Positions 27,634-37,167 of a stretch of 64,000 nucleotides of DNA are shown here, piece after piece. The stretch is from contig NZ_JAZIFY010000002.1 in assembly GCF_036634195.1 (NCBI RefSeq), positions 372,001-436,000 of the forward strand, given 5' to 3'. The notes under the pieces were generated by a model. The model was not told where the DNA came from, did not search any database, and saw only the letters and a program-made list of their open reading frames with translations. The translations under genes and the position numbers were made by a program. Positions within the stretch are counted from its first letter, which is position 1. Each line of letters opens with the position of its first letter. The DNA comes from Streptomyces sp. P9-A4 (lineage in GTDB: Bacteria > Actinomycetota > Actinomycetes > Streptomycetales > Streptomycetaceae).

Positions 27634-27960
27634 GGGTCCTCCAGGTGTGGTGCGCGCGTGCGTGGGCGCGGGTCGTGGCTCGCTGCACGGGGAGGCCGCT
27701 CGCGCCGAAGACGACGACGGGTCCGTACGGGGTCCCGCACGGGTCCGTCCGAAGGGCGCGCTCAGGGTGTGCCGGGGGCGCGGTGGTCGCGCGGGCGACG
27801 GCCGGCTGCCGGGACGAGGGCCTCGGTGTCAGCCGGAACAGGACGTGGTCGTGACGCGCACGTAGTCCACGTGTCGGCGCGTCACGAGCGGGGTCATACG
27901 ACCAGCAAAGCACAACTCCAGGACCGTCGTGCGGTGTTCTTCCCGAATGAGATCGCCCCC
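27634..27960 (-). promoter_or_regulatory. Leader region of the DUF1684 gene
   Basis: A 327-bp stretch with no gene besides the 22-residue leader ORF. Between leader stop (27829) and DUF1684 start (27633) are 195 bp of GC-rich DNA with a partly repeated GGACCCGT/GTACGGACCCGT segment that could form alternative hairpins. The 63 bp between the GlxA stop and the leader ATG are relatively AT-rich, the most likely promoter site, but no convincing -35/-10 pair stands out. Confidence 0.45.
27829..27897 (-). CDS. 22-residue putative leader peptide (RHVD type) upstream of the DUF1684 gene
   Basis: ATG at 27897 to TGA at 27829 encodes 22 residues with RRHVDYVRV in the middle and TSCSG at the end. This matches the recurring actinobacterial leader peptides (R-x-HVD-x-x-RV, then Cys) found before sulfur-metabolism genes, which are thought to act by cysteine-codon attenuation. 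The coding region lies in an RNA hairpin: arms CGTGACGCGC (27850-27859) and GCGCGTCACG (27877-27886) pair perfectly over a 17-nt loop. No strong ribosome site is visible. Confidence 0.7.
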   Translation of the reverse strand: MTPLVTRRHVDYVRVTTTSCSG

Positions 27961-29022
27961 CTAGACGCCGTCGTCCGGGGCGGCCGTCCCGGCCGTGCGG
28001 CGGAAGGCGGTCCGGTGGGCGCTGGGCCGGTGGCCGGTGTGGCGGGCGAAGAGCGCGGCGAAGGTACCGGGGTCCTGGTAGCCGACGGCCGCGGCGACGG
28101 CGGCGACGGTGCGGTCGGTGGTCTCCAGGAGGTGGCGGGCGCGGCGCACCCGGGAGGCCTGGAGATGCGCGAGCGGGCTGTGTCCGGTCTCTTCGGCGAA
28201 GCGGCGCAGCAGGGTGCGGGTGCTGACCCGGAAGGCGTCCGCGAGCGCGGCGAGGTCGTAAGGCTCGGCAAGGTTCTGGTCGAGCCGCCGCATGACCCGC
28301 TGGGAGAACTCCCGGCCCGGCTGTGGGAGGAGCCGGGGGTCGACGTACGGGGTCTGGGAGCTCCGGGCGTCGTCGACGAGGGTCAGGCGTGCGGTGGTAC
28401 GGGCGACCCGGGCGCCGCTGTGCCGGCGGATCAGGTCCATCGCGAAGTCGTACATGGCGCTGAACGCGGCCGTGGTGGTCACCCCGCTGTCGGTCACGAC
28501 CAGGTGCTCGGGCCGTACGTCGGCCTCCGGGCAGCGCCTGGCCAGTTCGCCCGCGTGCAGCCAGGAGGTGGTGGCCCGGCGGCCGTCGAGGAGCCCGGCC
28601 TCGGCGAGCAGGAACGCGCCGACGCAGAGGGAGACGACGGCGGTGCCGCTCGCGGCCTGCGCGCGGATCGCCGCGATCTCGGGGGTGAGCCGGGCGAGCC
28701 GTTCGTCGAGGTCCGCGTCCGGCCGGAGTTCGAAGCCGGGGACGACGAGGACGTCGACCTCGCGCAGCGGCCGTACGTCCAGGACCGCGCCGCCCGAGGC
28801 GGTGACCCGGCGGCGGGGCGAGACGACCGTCACCCGGTAGCCGGGCGCGTCGGGCCCGGCGATGTGCCCGGCCATCGTCAACAGGTCGGGGACGCCGAAC
28901 ACTTCGGACGCGAAGCAGTCCGGGTAGGCCAGGATCCCGATGCGCAGCGCGCCCGGGTCGGCGTCCGCCCGTACGAGGTCCGCCGCGGCGATCTCGCCCG
29001 CCTGCCGAGTCGTCTCCACCAT
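27961..29022 (-). CDS. GlxA family transcriptional regulator (DJ-1/PfpI plus AraC HTH)
   Basis: A 353-residue regulator. Residues about 26-195 form a DJ-1/PfpI-like domain with the nucleophile-elbow segment AVVSLCVGAFLLAEAGLL (Cys present), usually a non-catalytic ligand sensor in this family. The C-terminal 100 residues are an AraC-type double HTH (DLAALADAFRVSTRTLLRRF, then DRTVAAVAAAVGYQDPGTF). It is divergent from a dienelactone hydrolase gene across 99 bp, which is its likely target. The first 25 residues are variable and the start could be a few codons later. Confidence 0.88.
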   Translation of the reverse strand: MVETTRQAGEIAAADLVRADADPGALRIGILAYPDCFASEVFGVPDLLTMAGHIAGPDAPGYRVTVVSPRRRVTASGGAVLDVRPLREVDVLVVPGFELRPDADLDERLARLTPEIAAIRAQAASGTAVVSLCVGAFLLAEAGLLDGRRATTSWLHAGELARRCPEADVRPEHLVVTDSGVTTTAAFSAMYDFAMDLIRRHSGARVARTTARLTLVDDARSSQTPYVDPRLLPQPGREFSQRVMRRLDQNLAEPYDLAALADAFRVSTRTLLRRFAEETGHSPLAHLQASRVRRARHLLETTDRTVAAVAAAVGYQDPGTFAALFARHTGHRPSAHRTAFRRTAGTAAPDDGV

Positions 29023-29121
29023 CGCCTCCTGCCTCCCGCCCCCCTCGCGTGGCGAGATTACCCCTGACCCAGGCGATCCCGCCCCTCACACGGCGGGCGG
29101 CCACGGGGCCAGGCTGACCAC

Positions 29122-29958
29122 ATGAGAGACGACGATCCGATCGACGACTTCACCCGCCGGAGCATGACCGTGGAGGGGGTGGAGAAGACGGTGTACGTGG
29201 CCGGGGCGGGGCCCGCGGTCGTGGTGCTGCCCGAGATGCCGGGCATCAGTCCCGACGTCCTGCGGCTCGCGCGCTGGGTGCGGGACGCGGGCTTCACCGT
29301 CCATGTGCCCTCCCTGTTCGGGACGGACGGCGCCTTCCCCACGGTCGAGGGCGGTCAGGAGGTCGTCCGCCGCGCCTGTGTCAGCGCCGAGTTCCGGGCG
29401 TTCGCCGGGGGCGGCACCAGCCCGGTCACGCGCTGGCTGCGCGGCCTGGCCCGTCGGGCCCACGCCGCCTGCGGCGGGCCGGGGGTGGGCGCGATCGGCC
29501 TGTGCTTCACCGGCAACTTCGCCCTCACCATGGCCCTGGAGCCTTCGGTGATCGCGCCGGTGGTCAACCATCCGTCACTGCCGCTCGACGACCCCGGCGG
29601 GCTCGAACTCGACGAGGCGGACGCACGTGCGGTGCGCGACCGCCTCGCCCGGGACGGACTCACCGTCCTCGCCTACCGCTTCGAGGGCGACCGCTGGTGC
29701 ACGGGGCAGCGTTTCGCGGCCTATCGAGCGCTGCTCGGCGAGGCCTTCGACGGGCGCGTCCTCCCGGACGGCGCCGCCAACCCGGCCCCGCCGCCGTTCT
29801 TCGGCGAGGTGGTCGGCACCCCGCACAGCGTCGTCACCGCCCACCTGGTCGACGAGGCGGGCCATCCCACGGTCCGGGCCCGCGACGAGATCCTGGCCTT
29901 CCTCGCCGACCGCCTGCACCCGCACGGGAACCCGGGACCGTCCCAGGAGCCGGCCTGA
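29122..29958 (+). CDS. Dienelactone hydrolase family protein
   Basis: A 278-residue alpha/beta hydrolase. The nucleophile elbow is GAIGLCFTGN, with Cys as in dienelactone hydrolases; PEMPGISPDVL matches the early oxyanion segment, and VDEAGHPTV supplies the late His. The substrate is probably a lactone or ester; the family name does not prove aromatic degradation. The ATG at 29122 directly starts the family-typical region. It is paired divergently with the GlxA regulator and ends 15 bp before the convergent chitinase stop. Confidence 0.82.
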   Translation: MRDDDPIDDFTRRSMTVEGVEKTVYVAGAGPAVVVLPEMPGISPDVLRLARWVRDAGFTVHVPSLFGTDGAFPTVEGGQEVVRRACVSAEFRAFAGGGTSPVTRWLRGLARRAHAACGGPGVGAIGLCFTGNFALTMALEPSVIAPVVNHPSLPLDDPGGLELDEADARAVRDRLARDGLTVLAYRFEGDRWCTGQRFAAYRALLGEAFDGRVLPDGAANPAPPPFFGEVVGTPHSVVTAHLVDEAGHPTVRARDEILAFLADRLHPHGNPGPSQEPA

Positions 29959-29973
29959 TCCGGAAGACAGTCC

Positions 29974-31047
29974 CTAGCGACCCTGGAGCGCCTTGACGTT
30001 GTCGCCGAACGTCCAGCCCTTCGACCCGTCCCAGTTCGCCGACCAGGTCATCAGGCCCTTCAGCCCACCGCCGTAGTGGTTCCAGGCCTGGGCGACCGCG
30101 GACGGTGCCATGTGGCCGCCGCCCGCGCCGGGCTGCGCGGGGAGCCCGGGGACCTGCTTGTCGTACGGCACCCGGATGGTGGTGCCCTGGATCACGAGGC
30201 CCCTGTTCAGGCAGTCGGTCTGCGCGACGAACCCGGCGACGGTCCCGGCGGAGTACGAGTCGCCCGAGCAGCCGTACATGCTGCCGTTGTAGTACTGCAT
30301 GTTGAGCCACCACAGGCGCCCGTTGTCCGCGTACTTCTTGACGATCGGCAGGTACGCGCCCCAGATCGAGCCGTAGGCCACGCTGCCCCCGGTGACGTAC
30401 GCGGTCTCGGGGGCCATCGTCAGCCCGAAGCCCGCGGGCATGCGGGCGAGGACGCCGTCGATGATGTGCACCAGGTTGGCCTGGGAGGTGGAGAGGGTGC
30501 CGATGCTGCCGCTGCCGACCAGGCCGGTCTCGATGTCGATGTCGATCCCGTCGAAGTTGTACGTCTTCAGGATCGGGACGACGGTCTCGATGAACCGGTC
30601 GGCGACGGCCCGGGAGCTGAGGTCGATCCCGGCGGCGGCGCCGCCGATCGACAGCAGGAGGGTCGCGCCGGCGGCCTTGGCCCGGCACATCTCCGCCGGG
30701 GTGGCGACCCGGACGGTGCTGTCCATGCCGTCCTCCCACAGCACGGTGCCGTCCGAACGGATCACGGGGAAGGCGGCGTTGATGACGTTGTAGCCGTGGG
30801 CGGCGAAGCGCGGGTCGTCGATGGGGGCCCAACCGAAGGGCGGGTGGACGCCGTTGGCCGCGCCGTCCCAGTTCTCCCAGTACCCTTGGAGCACCTTCCC
30901 GGCGGGCTTGGGCTTGAGGGCGCAGGTCTCCGCCGCCGCATCGGACGCGGAGGCGGGCGCGGCGAGGGCCGGGGCGGCGAGGGCGGCTGCCGTGAGCAGG
31001 GCGGTGAGACCCGCTCCGAGGACACGGGGGATCCGGAGGCCAGGCAT
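29974..31047 (-). CDS. Secreted GH18 chitinase
   Basis: A 357-residue chitinase. Residues 1-33 are a signal peptide (Arg near the start, Leu/Ala core, cleavage near ASA). The GH18 barrel starts LQGYWENWDGA; the catalytic motif is FDGIDIDIE (D-x-D-x-D-x-E with the acid Glu last); LTMAPETAYV and LMTWSANWDG are the later substrate-contacting strands. There is no carbohydrate-binding domain, so it resembles a minimal ChiC/ChiD-type catalytic unit. It has a perfectly spaced promoter with an internal DasR box, indicating induction by chitin-derived GlcNAc. Confidence 0.92.
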   Translation of the reverse strand: MPGLRIPRVLGAGLTALLTAAALAAPALAAPASASDAAAETCALKPKPAGKVLQGYWENWDGAANGVHPPFGWAPIDDPRFAAHGYNVINAAFPVIRSDGTVLWEDGMDSTVRVATPAEMCRAKAAGATLLLSIGGAAAGIDLSSRAVADRFIETVVPILKTYNFDGIDIDIETGLVGSGSIGTLSTSQANLVHIIDGVLARMPAGFGLTMAPETAYVTGGSVAYGSIWGAYLPIVKKYADNGRLWWLNMQYYNGSMYGCSGDSYSAGTVAGFVAQTDCLNRGLVIQGTTIRVPYDKQVPGLPAQPGAGGGHMAPSAVAQAWNHYGGGLKGLMTWSANWDGSKGWTFGDNVKALQGR

Positions 31048-31102
31048 GCGTGCTCCTTGGGACGTGGGGGGATGGTCCTAGGCATGGCGCGCGTTCCAGC
31101 AG

Positions 31103-32795
<1,693 letters not shown>

Positions 32796-32802
32796 CACCG
32801 AG

Positions 32803-32860
32803 GTCTCCGCGTACGGAGACGGGCCGGCGGGCCGGATCCGTCGGACGACGGGTCCGGCCC
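32803..32860. terminator. Bidirectional terminator between rox and the 2-MIB operon
   Basis: Two hairpins in the convergent gap: GTCTCCG/CGGAGAC (32803-32820, 4-nt loop) and a 14-bp stem with one mismatch, GGGCCGGATCCGTC/GACGGGTCCGGCCC (32829-32860, GGAC loop). Both lie between the rox stop and the methyltransferase stop. Confidence 0.65.
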
Positions 32861-32878
32861 TCCCGTCGGGGCGTCCGG

Positions 32879-33763
32879 TCAGACCCGGTCGGCCGCGATC
32901 AGGACGTACTGGAAGGAGCCGTCCTTGTACGACTCGATGAACGCCTCCTCGATGCCGGTGACCAGCGACGACGTGGCGCGCAGCTCCCAGTACGGCAGCG
33001 TGTCGGGCGTCAGGTCGATGACGGCCTGCGGGACGAGGCGGTTGTCGGCCATGGCGCGCAGGTACTCGCGGCGGGAGTGGATGTTGCACTCGAAGTGCGC
33101 GTTGATCTGGGAGACCCACTTCGAGGGCTGGCCGTAGCGCGGGTTCCAGCAGCCGGTGATGGTCACGTAGCGGCCACCGACCTTGAGGAAGCGCGAGTGC
33201 TCGGCGAAGAGGTCGTCGAGGTCGACGTACATGGTCGACTCGTTGTTCCACGAGCCGGCGATGGTGCCCTTCTCGAAGGGTGTGTCGAGCATGTTGCAGA
33301 CCTGGGCGTGGACGTGGTCGTCGATGCCCAGCTCCTTCGCGCGCCGGTTGCCGAAGTCGGCCTGCGTGGAGGAGAGGGTGACGCCCTCGACCTTGCAGCC
33401 GAAGCGCTGGTGGGCCATGACGCTCGAACCGCCGCGACCGCAGCCCGCGTCCACCAGCGTGTCGTCCCGCCCGATGGTGCCGAGGTTGTCCAGGAGGACC
33501 TCGGCCTGCGCGGACTCCAGGCGGTGCAGCTCGGCGATCAGCTTCTTCTCGTACTCGCTGTCCTCGGTGTCCCCGAGCGCGGAGTGGTCGACGGCGCCGA
33601 TGCCGTAGTGGTGGTGGTAGAGCCCGTCCACATCACCGAGGCGCAGGTTCACCGGCCTGGCCTCGGCGTTCCAGTAGCGGGCGATGTCACCTTGGTACGG
33701 CGTCGCCGGGGACGGGACGAACGCGGAAGTACCGTTGAGAGTGGTGAACTCGGTGCTGGTCAC
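32879..33763 (-). CDS. Geranyl diphosphate 2-C-methyltransferase (2-MIB pathway)
   Basis: A 294-residue SAM-dependent methyltransferase that makes 2-methyl-GPP for 2-methylisoborneol. The SAM loop LVDAGCGRGGSSVM is at residues 103-116; YWNAEARPVNLRLGDVDGLYH and HHYGIGAVDH near the N-terminus are typical of GPP methyltransferases and support GPP specificity over generic C-methylation. It starts at GTG 33763, 15 bp after the synthase stop, so the two are co-transcribed. The C-terminal part (IEEAFIESYKDGSFQYVLIAADRV region) is intact and the length is normal. Confidence 0.93.
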   Translation of the reverse strand: MTSTEFTTLNGTSAFVPSPATPYQGDIARYWNAEARPVNLRLGDVDGLYHHHYGIGAVDHSALGDTEDSEYEKKLIAELHRLESAQAEVLLDNLGTIGRDDTLVDAGCGRGGSSVMAHQRFGCKVEGVTLSSTQADFGNRRAKELGIDDHVHAQVCNMLDTPFEKGTIAGSWNNESTMYVDLDDLFAEHSRFLKVGGRYVTITGCWNPRYGQPSKWVSQINAHFECNIHSRREYLRAMADNRLVPQAVIDLTPDTLPYWELRATSSLVTGIEEAFIESYKDGSFQYVLIAADRV

Positions 33764-33778
33764 AGATGATTCCGTTTC

Positions 33779-35104
33779 TTACCAGAAGTCGGGCAGGCTG
33801 TAGCGGTAGGTGTTGGTCTGGTGCCAGTAGTGGTTGCCGTCGACCCACACGGCGACTCCCCGCAGGAAGCGCAGCACGCTCGGGACGGGGCAGGCCTCGG
33901 CGAGGGCGGCGGCTTCGGCCTCGAAGTCGCGCATCAGGTCGTTGTGGACCTCGACGGCCTTCAGGTAGCCGTCCCGGTCGGAGAGGCCCTCCCGGTCGGC
34001 GATCACCACGGGCAGGTTCAGATGGGTGCCGGGACTGGCGAGTTCCTTCATGTACGAGTAGAGGTCGTTCACGATGGTGGTGGCGTTCCCGGCCAGGGCG
34101 AGGACGCGCTGCATGGCCGGCTGGGCGTGCAGGTCCGCCGGCAGTTCGTAGCCGCCGACGGTGTCCGTGATCGTGGGGCAGGGGCGGAAGTTGTTGAACT
34201 GGCGCATCGCCAGGTACTCCCACACCTCCGGCACGTGGTCCGTCTCGGACCAGGCGGCCTCCGCGAGGTAGCCCAGGTGGAGCCGGGCCATGTCGTGGCG
34301 GAAGCGGTCGGCCTGGGAGGGGGTGGACTGCTTGACGAAGTAGTCCATGGCGGAGCGGTACGCGCGGCGCGGGGCGTCGGCGTGGAGCGACTCCGCCCAC
34401 CCGGGCTCGTACTCCTTCGTCGTGTGCAGGGGGTCGAGGGCGGTGTGGGCGAGGAGCAGCCGCCCGCCGAGTCCGATGGGCGAGCCGCCGTGGTCCTCGC
34501 AGTAGCAGTCGTCGACGGCGTTCTCGGCGACCATCAGACGGGTGGCGACCATCAGGTGCTCGACCGTCGGGGCGTCCGGGTGGCAGGCCACCATGTAGCG
34601 CCCGACGGAGAAGCCGTCGAACTCGCCCTCCCAGTCGTCGGGGTAGAGCTGCACCTCGTCCAGGGCCCAGGCCTTGATCCTGCGGCTGACCTCGTCCACC
34701 CGTACCGGGTCCGGATCGGGGACGGGGTGGAAGTAGAGGCCCGGGATCGGGCGGCCCTGGGCCGGGGCGGCGGGTGCCGGAGACTCCGGCGCGGCCGGTG
34801 CCTCCGAGCGCCGGGCCAGGGACAGGGCCGCCGTGCCCAGTCCGGTGGGTCCGCTCAGGACCCACGCCGGGGCGAGGGCCTCCGGCGCGGATACGCCGAC
34901 GGCCTCGGCCGACGGAGCGGAGACGACGCCCGGCAGGGCGGGAGCGACGGCCGGCGGGGCCGGGGCGGCCGTCGTCGGCGTGGCGACGACGGCCCCCTCC
35001 CCCACGGGCGTCGCGATCTTGAACTGGGCGAGCACATGTGCCCCGAAGTGGGCCGCGGCGGAGGGCAGGCTCGACTGCAGAGGGGAAGGCCCGGGTTCGG
35101 GCAT
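33779..35104 (-). CDS. 2-methylisoborneol synthase
   Basis: A 441-residue class I terpene cyclase turning 2-methyl-GPP into 2-methylisoborneol, an earthy odorant. The catalytic domain begins near residue 120; the Asp-rich motif is VDDCYCED (197-204), the NSE motif is NDLYSYMKE (346-354), and an RY pair lies near the C-terminus (TYRYSLPDFW). Residues 1-118 are a Pro/Ala-rich disordered extension with a more conserved-looking block LSGPTGLGTAALSLARR at about 83-99. In related systems this extension carries the signals that load the enzyme into the family 2B encapsulin, whose gene lies upstream. Confidence 0.93.
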   Translation of the reverse strand: MPEPGPSPLQSSLPSAAAHFGAHVLAQFKIATPVGEGAVVATPTTAAPAPPAVAPALPGVVSAPSAEAVGVSAPEALAPAWVLSGPTGLGTAALSLARRSEAPAAPESPAPAAPAQGRPIPGLYFHPVPDPDPVRVDEVSRRIKAWALDEVQLYPDDWEGEFDGFSVGRYMVACHPDAPTVEHLMVATRLMVAENAVDDCYCEDHGGSPIGLGGRLLLAHTALDPLHTTKEYEPGWAESLHADAPRRAYRSAMDYFVKQSTPSQADRFRHDMARLHLGYLAEAAWSETDHVPEVWEYLAMRQFNNFRPCPTITDTVGGYELPADLHAQPAMQRVLALAGNATTIVNDLYSYMKELASPGTHLNLPVVIADREGLSDRDGYLKAVEVHNDLMRDFEAEAAALAEACPVPSVLRFLRGVAVWVDGNHYWHQTNTYRYSLPDFW

Positions 35105-35212
35105 CCTTGACTCCTCGGTGAGATAAGTGGACTGTCCCGGACCCCGGGCACTCCGGGCCGGCCCGGGAAGATCCGGACTGTCACGGCCGCCGTGGCGGCC
35201 GGCGGGCGGCCC

Positions 35213-35226
35213 GACGACAGGCCCTA
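35213..35226. repeat. Stray terminal inverted repeat abutting the MITE
   Basis: GACGACAGGCCCTA directly abuts the left end of MITE copy 1, forming GACGACAGGCCCTAG followed by its mirror GGCCTGTCGTC. Only about 14 bp of this extra end are present. It could be the remains of a second element, or a target that happened to resemble the terminal repeat. Confidence 0.5.
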
Positions 35227-35399
35227 GGGCCTGTCGTCACACTCCCGTCGTCGCCCGAAGGGCGGCCCCGCGGCGTCTGGTGCGTGCTCTCGGCGTGCCG
35301 GGCGGAAGCCCTCGTACTGGACGTACTCGGGCTTTCGCCCGGTGCGGCGAGAGCGCGTGCCAGGCGTCGTGGGGCAGGCGGGAGTGTGACGACAGGTCC
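35227..35399. mobile_element. MITE copy 1 (173 bp, TA target) between encapsulin and 2-MIB synthase genes
   Basis: Terminal inverted repeats GGGCCTGTCGTCACACTCCC and the mirror GGGAGTGTGACGACAGGTCC are flanked by TA on both sides (35225-35226 and 35400-35401), as for IS630/Tc1-type insertions. The interior is an imperfect full-length hairpin with no coding capacity. Copy 2 lies inverted at 43559-43732 and is nearly identical. The right end plus target TA supplies the TAG stop of the encapsulin gene. Confidence 0.85.
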
Positions 35400-36811
35400 T
35401 AGTCGCGCCTGCGGGCGATCTGCACGTTCTCCAGCACGCCCAGCGCGTTGGGCACGAGGATGGCGGCGGAGTAGTAGGTGGTGACGAGGTAGGACATGAT
35501 CGCCTGCTCGCTGATGCCCATGAAGCGGACCGAGAGGCCGGGCTCGTACTCCTCCGGGAGGCCGGTCTGACGCAGGCCGATGACGCCCTGGTTGTCCTCG
35601 CCGAGACGCATCGCGAGGATCGAGGTGGTGTTCTCCTGGCTGATGGGGATCTTGTTGCACGGGAGGATCGGGACCCCGCGCCAGCTCGGGACCTGGTGCC
35701 CGTCGAGGTCGACGGTGTCCGGGTACAGCCCGCGGGCGTTCCACTCGCGTCCGATGGCCGCGATGGCCTTGGGGTGGGCGAGGAAGAGCTTGGTGCCGCG
35801 GCGGCGGCAGAGCAGCTCGTCGAGGTCGTCCGGGGTGGGCGGGCCGGAGTGGGTCTGGATCCGCTGCTTGAAGTCGGCGTTGTGGAGGAGGCCGAACTCG
35901 CGGTTGTTGACGAGCTCGTGCTCCTGGCGCTCGCGCAGCGCCTCGACGGTGAGCCTGAGCTGCTCCTCCGTCTGGTTCATCGGCCCGTTGTAGAGGTCGG
36001 CGACCCTGGTGTGGACCCGCAGGACGGTCTGGGCGACGGAGAGTTCGTACTCGCGCGGCTTGAGCTCGTAGTCGACGAAGGCGCCCGGCAGCGCGATCTC
36101 GCCGGTGTGGCCGGCCGACATCCCGATCTCGGCCTCGCCGTGACGGTTCTGCCGCTGGAGCGGCAGCGAGCTGAACTCCTGGAGGTGGGCCCGCAGGCCC
36201 GGCGCCGAGGCCTGGACGGCGGCGAACTCGGCCCGGGAGAGGGTGAGCAGCGTGCCGGAGGTCTCGGCGGTGGCGGTGTAGTCCCATCGGGCGTCGGCGT
36301 CCAGAAGGGCGTTCTCACCGAACCGGTCGCCGTCGGCGAGCACGGCCACGGCCACGGCGTCGCCGTACTTGCCGACCGAGGTCTGGTTGATCCGGCCGTG
36401 GGCGATCAGGTGGATCTCGTCGGCGGGCGTGCCGCGCTCGACCAGTACCTCTCCGGCGCTGAAGTCGCGCTGGACGCAGCGGCCGGCCAGGGCGTTCAGC
36501 ACCTCCTCGTCCTCGAAGCCGCGCAGCAGCGCGAGTTCGCCGAGCTCGCGCGGGATGACCCGGACGTGGGCGCCGTCCTGGACGAACTCGATGCGCCCGT
36601 CCCCGACGGTGTAGCTGAGCCGGCGGTTGACCCGGTAGGCGCCGCCCTTGGTCTCCACCCAGGGGAGCATCCGCAGCAGCCAGCGGGAGCTGATCTCCTG
36701 CATCTGGGGTGCGGACTTGGTCGTGGTGGCGAGGTTCCGGGCAGCCGCGGTGCTCAGGCTGGACTGCTTCGGCGCGTCCAGCTGTGCGTCCGGGCTCGTG
36801 TCAACGCTCAT
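35399..36811 (-). CDS. Family 2B encapsulin shell protein with cNMP-binding-like domain (EshA-like)
   Basis: A 470-residue protein often labelled Crp/Fnr regulator but lacking an HTH. Order: polar N-terminal arm (1-60), start of the HK97-like fold, a cyclic-nucleotide-binding-like insertion (about 95-200, with [18 protein letters not shown] and [17 protein letters not shown]), then the rest of the shell fold ([28 protein letters not shown]-like helices, [33 protein letters not shown]). This is the encapsulin 2B architecture associated with terpene cyclases in Streptomyces. ATG 36811 has a GGAGAG site. The TAG stop is formed by the MITE end, so the native C-terminus may have been changed. Confidence 0.88.
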   Translation of the reverse strand: MSVDTSPDAQLDAPKQSSLSTAAARNLATTTKSAPQMQEISSRWLLRMLPWVETKGGAYRVNRRLSYTVGDGRIEFVQDGAHVRVIPRELGELALLRGFEDEEVLNALAGRCVQRDFSAGEVLVERGTPADEIHLIAHGRINQTSVGKYGDAVAVAVLADGDRFGENALLDADARWDYTATAETSGTLLTLSRAEFAAVQASAPGLRAHLQEFSSLPLQRQNRHGEAEIGMSAGHTGEIALPGAFVDYELKPREYELSVAQTVLRVHTRVADLYNGPMNQTEEQLRLTVEALRERQEHELVNNREFGLLHNADFKQRIQTHSGPPTPDDLDELLCRRRGTKLFLAHPKAIAAIGREWNARGLYPDTVDLDGHQVPSWRGVPILPCNKIPISQENTTSILAMRLGEDNQGVIGLRQTGLPEEYEPGLSVRFMGISEQAIMSYLVTTYYSAAILVPNALGVLENVQIARRRD

Positions 36812-37167
36812 GGGGCGGGCTCTCCTTGGGAGGCGTGTTGACGGGCACATGGCTGTGCCGGTCGGAGTGAGGAGAAAGGGGGAGAAATCTCTGGGAATCC
36901 GTCCAGATCCCGGGGAACAGTAACGACCGGTACCGCCGTGCACCCCATCGGATCGAAGGCATTACCTCGAAACGGGGATCTTGCTCCGTAAGAGGTTTAA
37001 GTGGGCGAACAGCGGTATTCGGTCGGCCTGGCCGAGAGTCCTCCGATGCACGGGCGCACGCGGCGAGTTCGTGCACATACGGATCCGGCCGCCCCTCCGT
37101 GGAGGGACGGCCGGATCGAGGGGGTGGGGCTCCGCCGCCGCCCGGAGGGCAGGGCCCACCCGGCGGG
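36812..37167 (-). promoter_or_regulatory. Upstream region of the encapsulin/2-MIB operon
   Basis: 356 bp without a convincing gene. The part next to the encapsulin start is pyrimidine/purine biased (TTTCTCCCCCTTTCTCCTCA on the operon strand), and 36950-37030 is comparatively AT-rich and probably holds the promoter. I could not settle -35/-10 boxes. The distal part carries the SMP-30 gene terminator. Confidence 0.4.
37081..37117 (-). terminator. Terminator of the SMP-30 gene
   Basis: A 17-bp inverted repeat (37082-37098 and 37101-37117, two-base loop) starting GATCCGGCCG. The single mismatch is C-A on the plus strand but a G-U wobble in minus-strand RNA, so the hairpin is complete in the SMP-30 transcript, which ends at 37168. 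Confidence 0.7.

Noticed and set aside
35399-36811. Calling this gene a Crp/Fnr transcription factor
   Set aside because: There is a cNMP-like domain but no C-terminal HTH, and the long C-terminal part and 2-MIB context match family 2B encapsulin shells.
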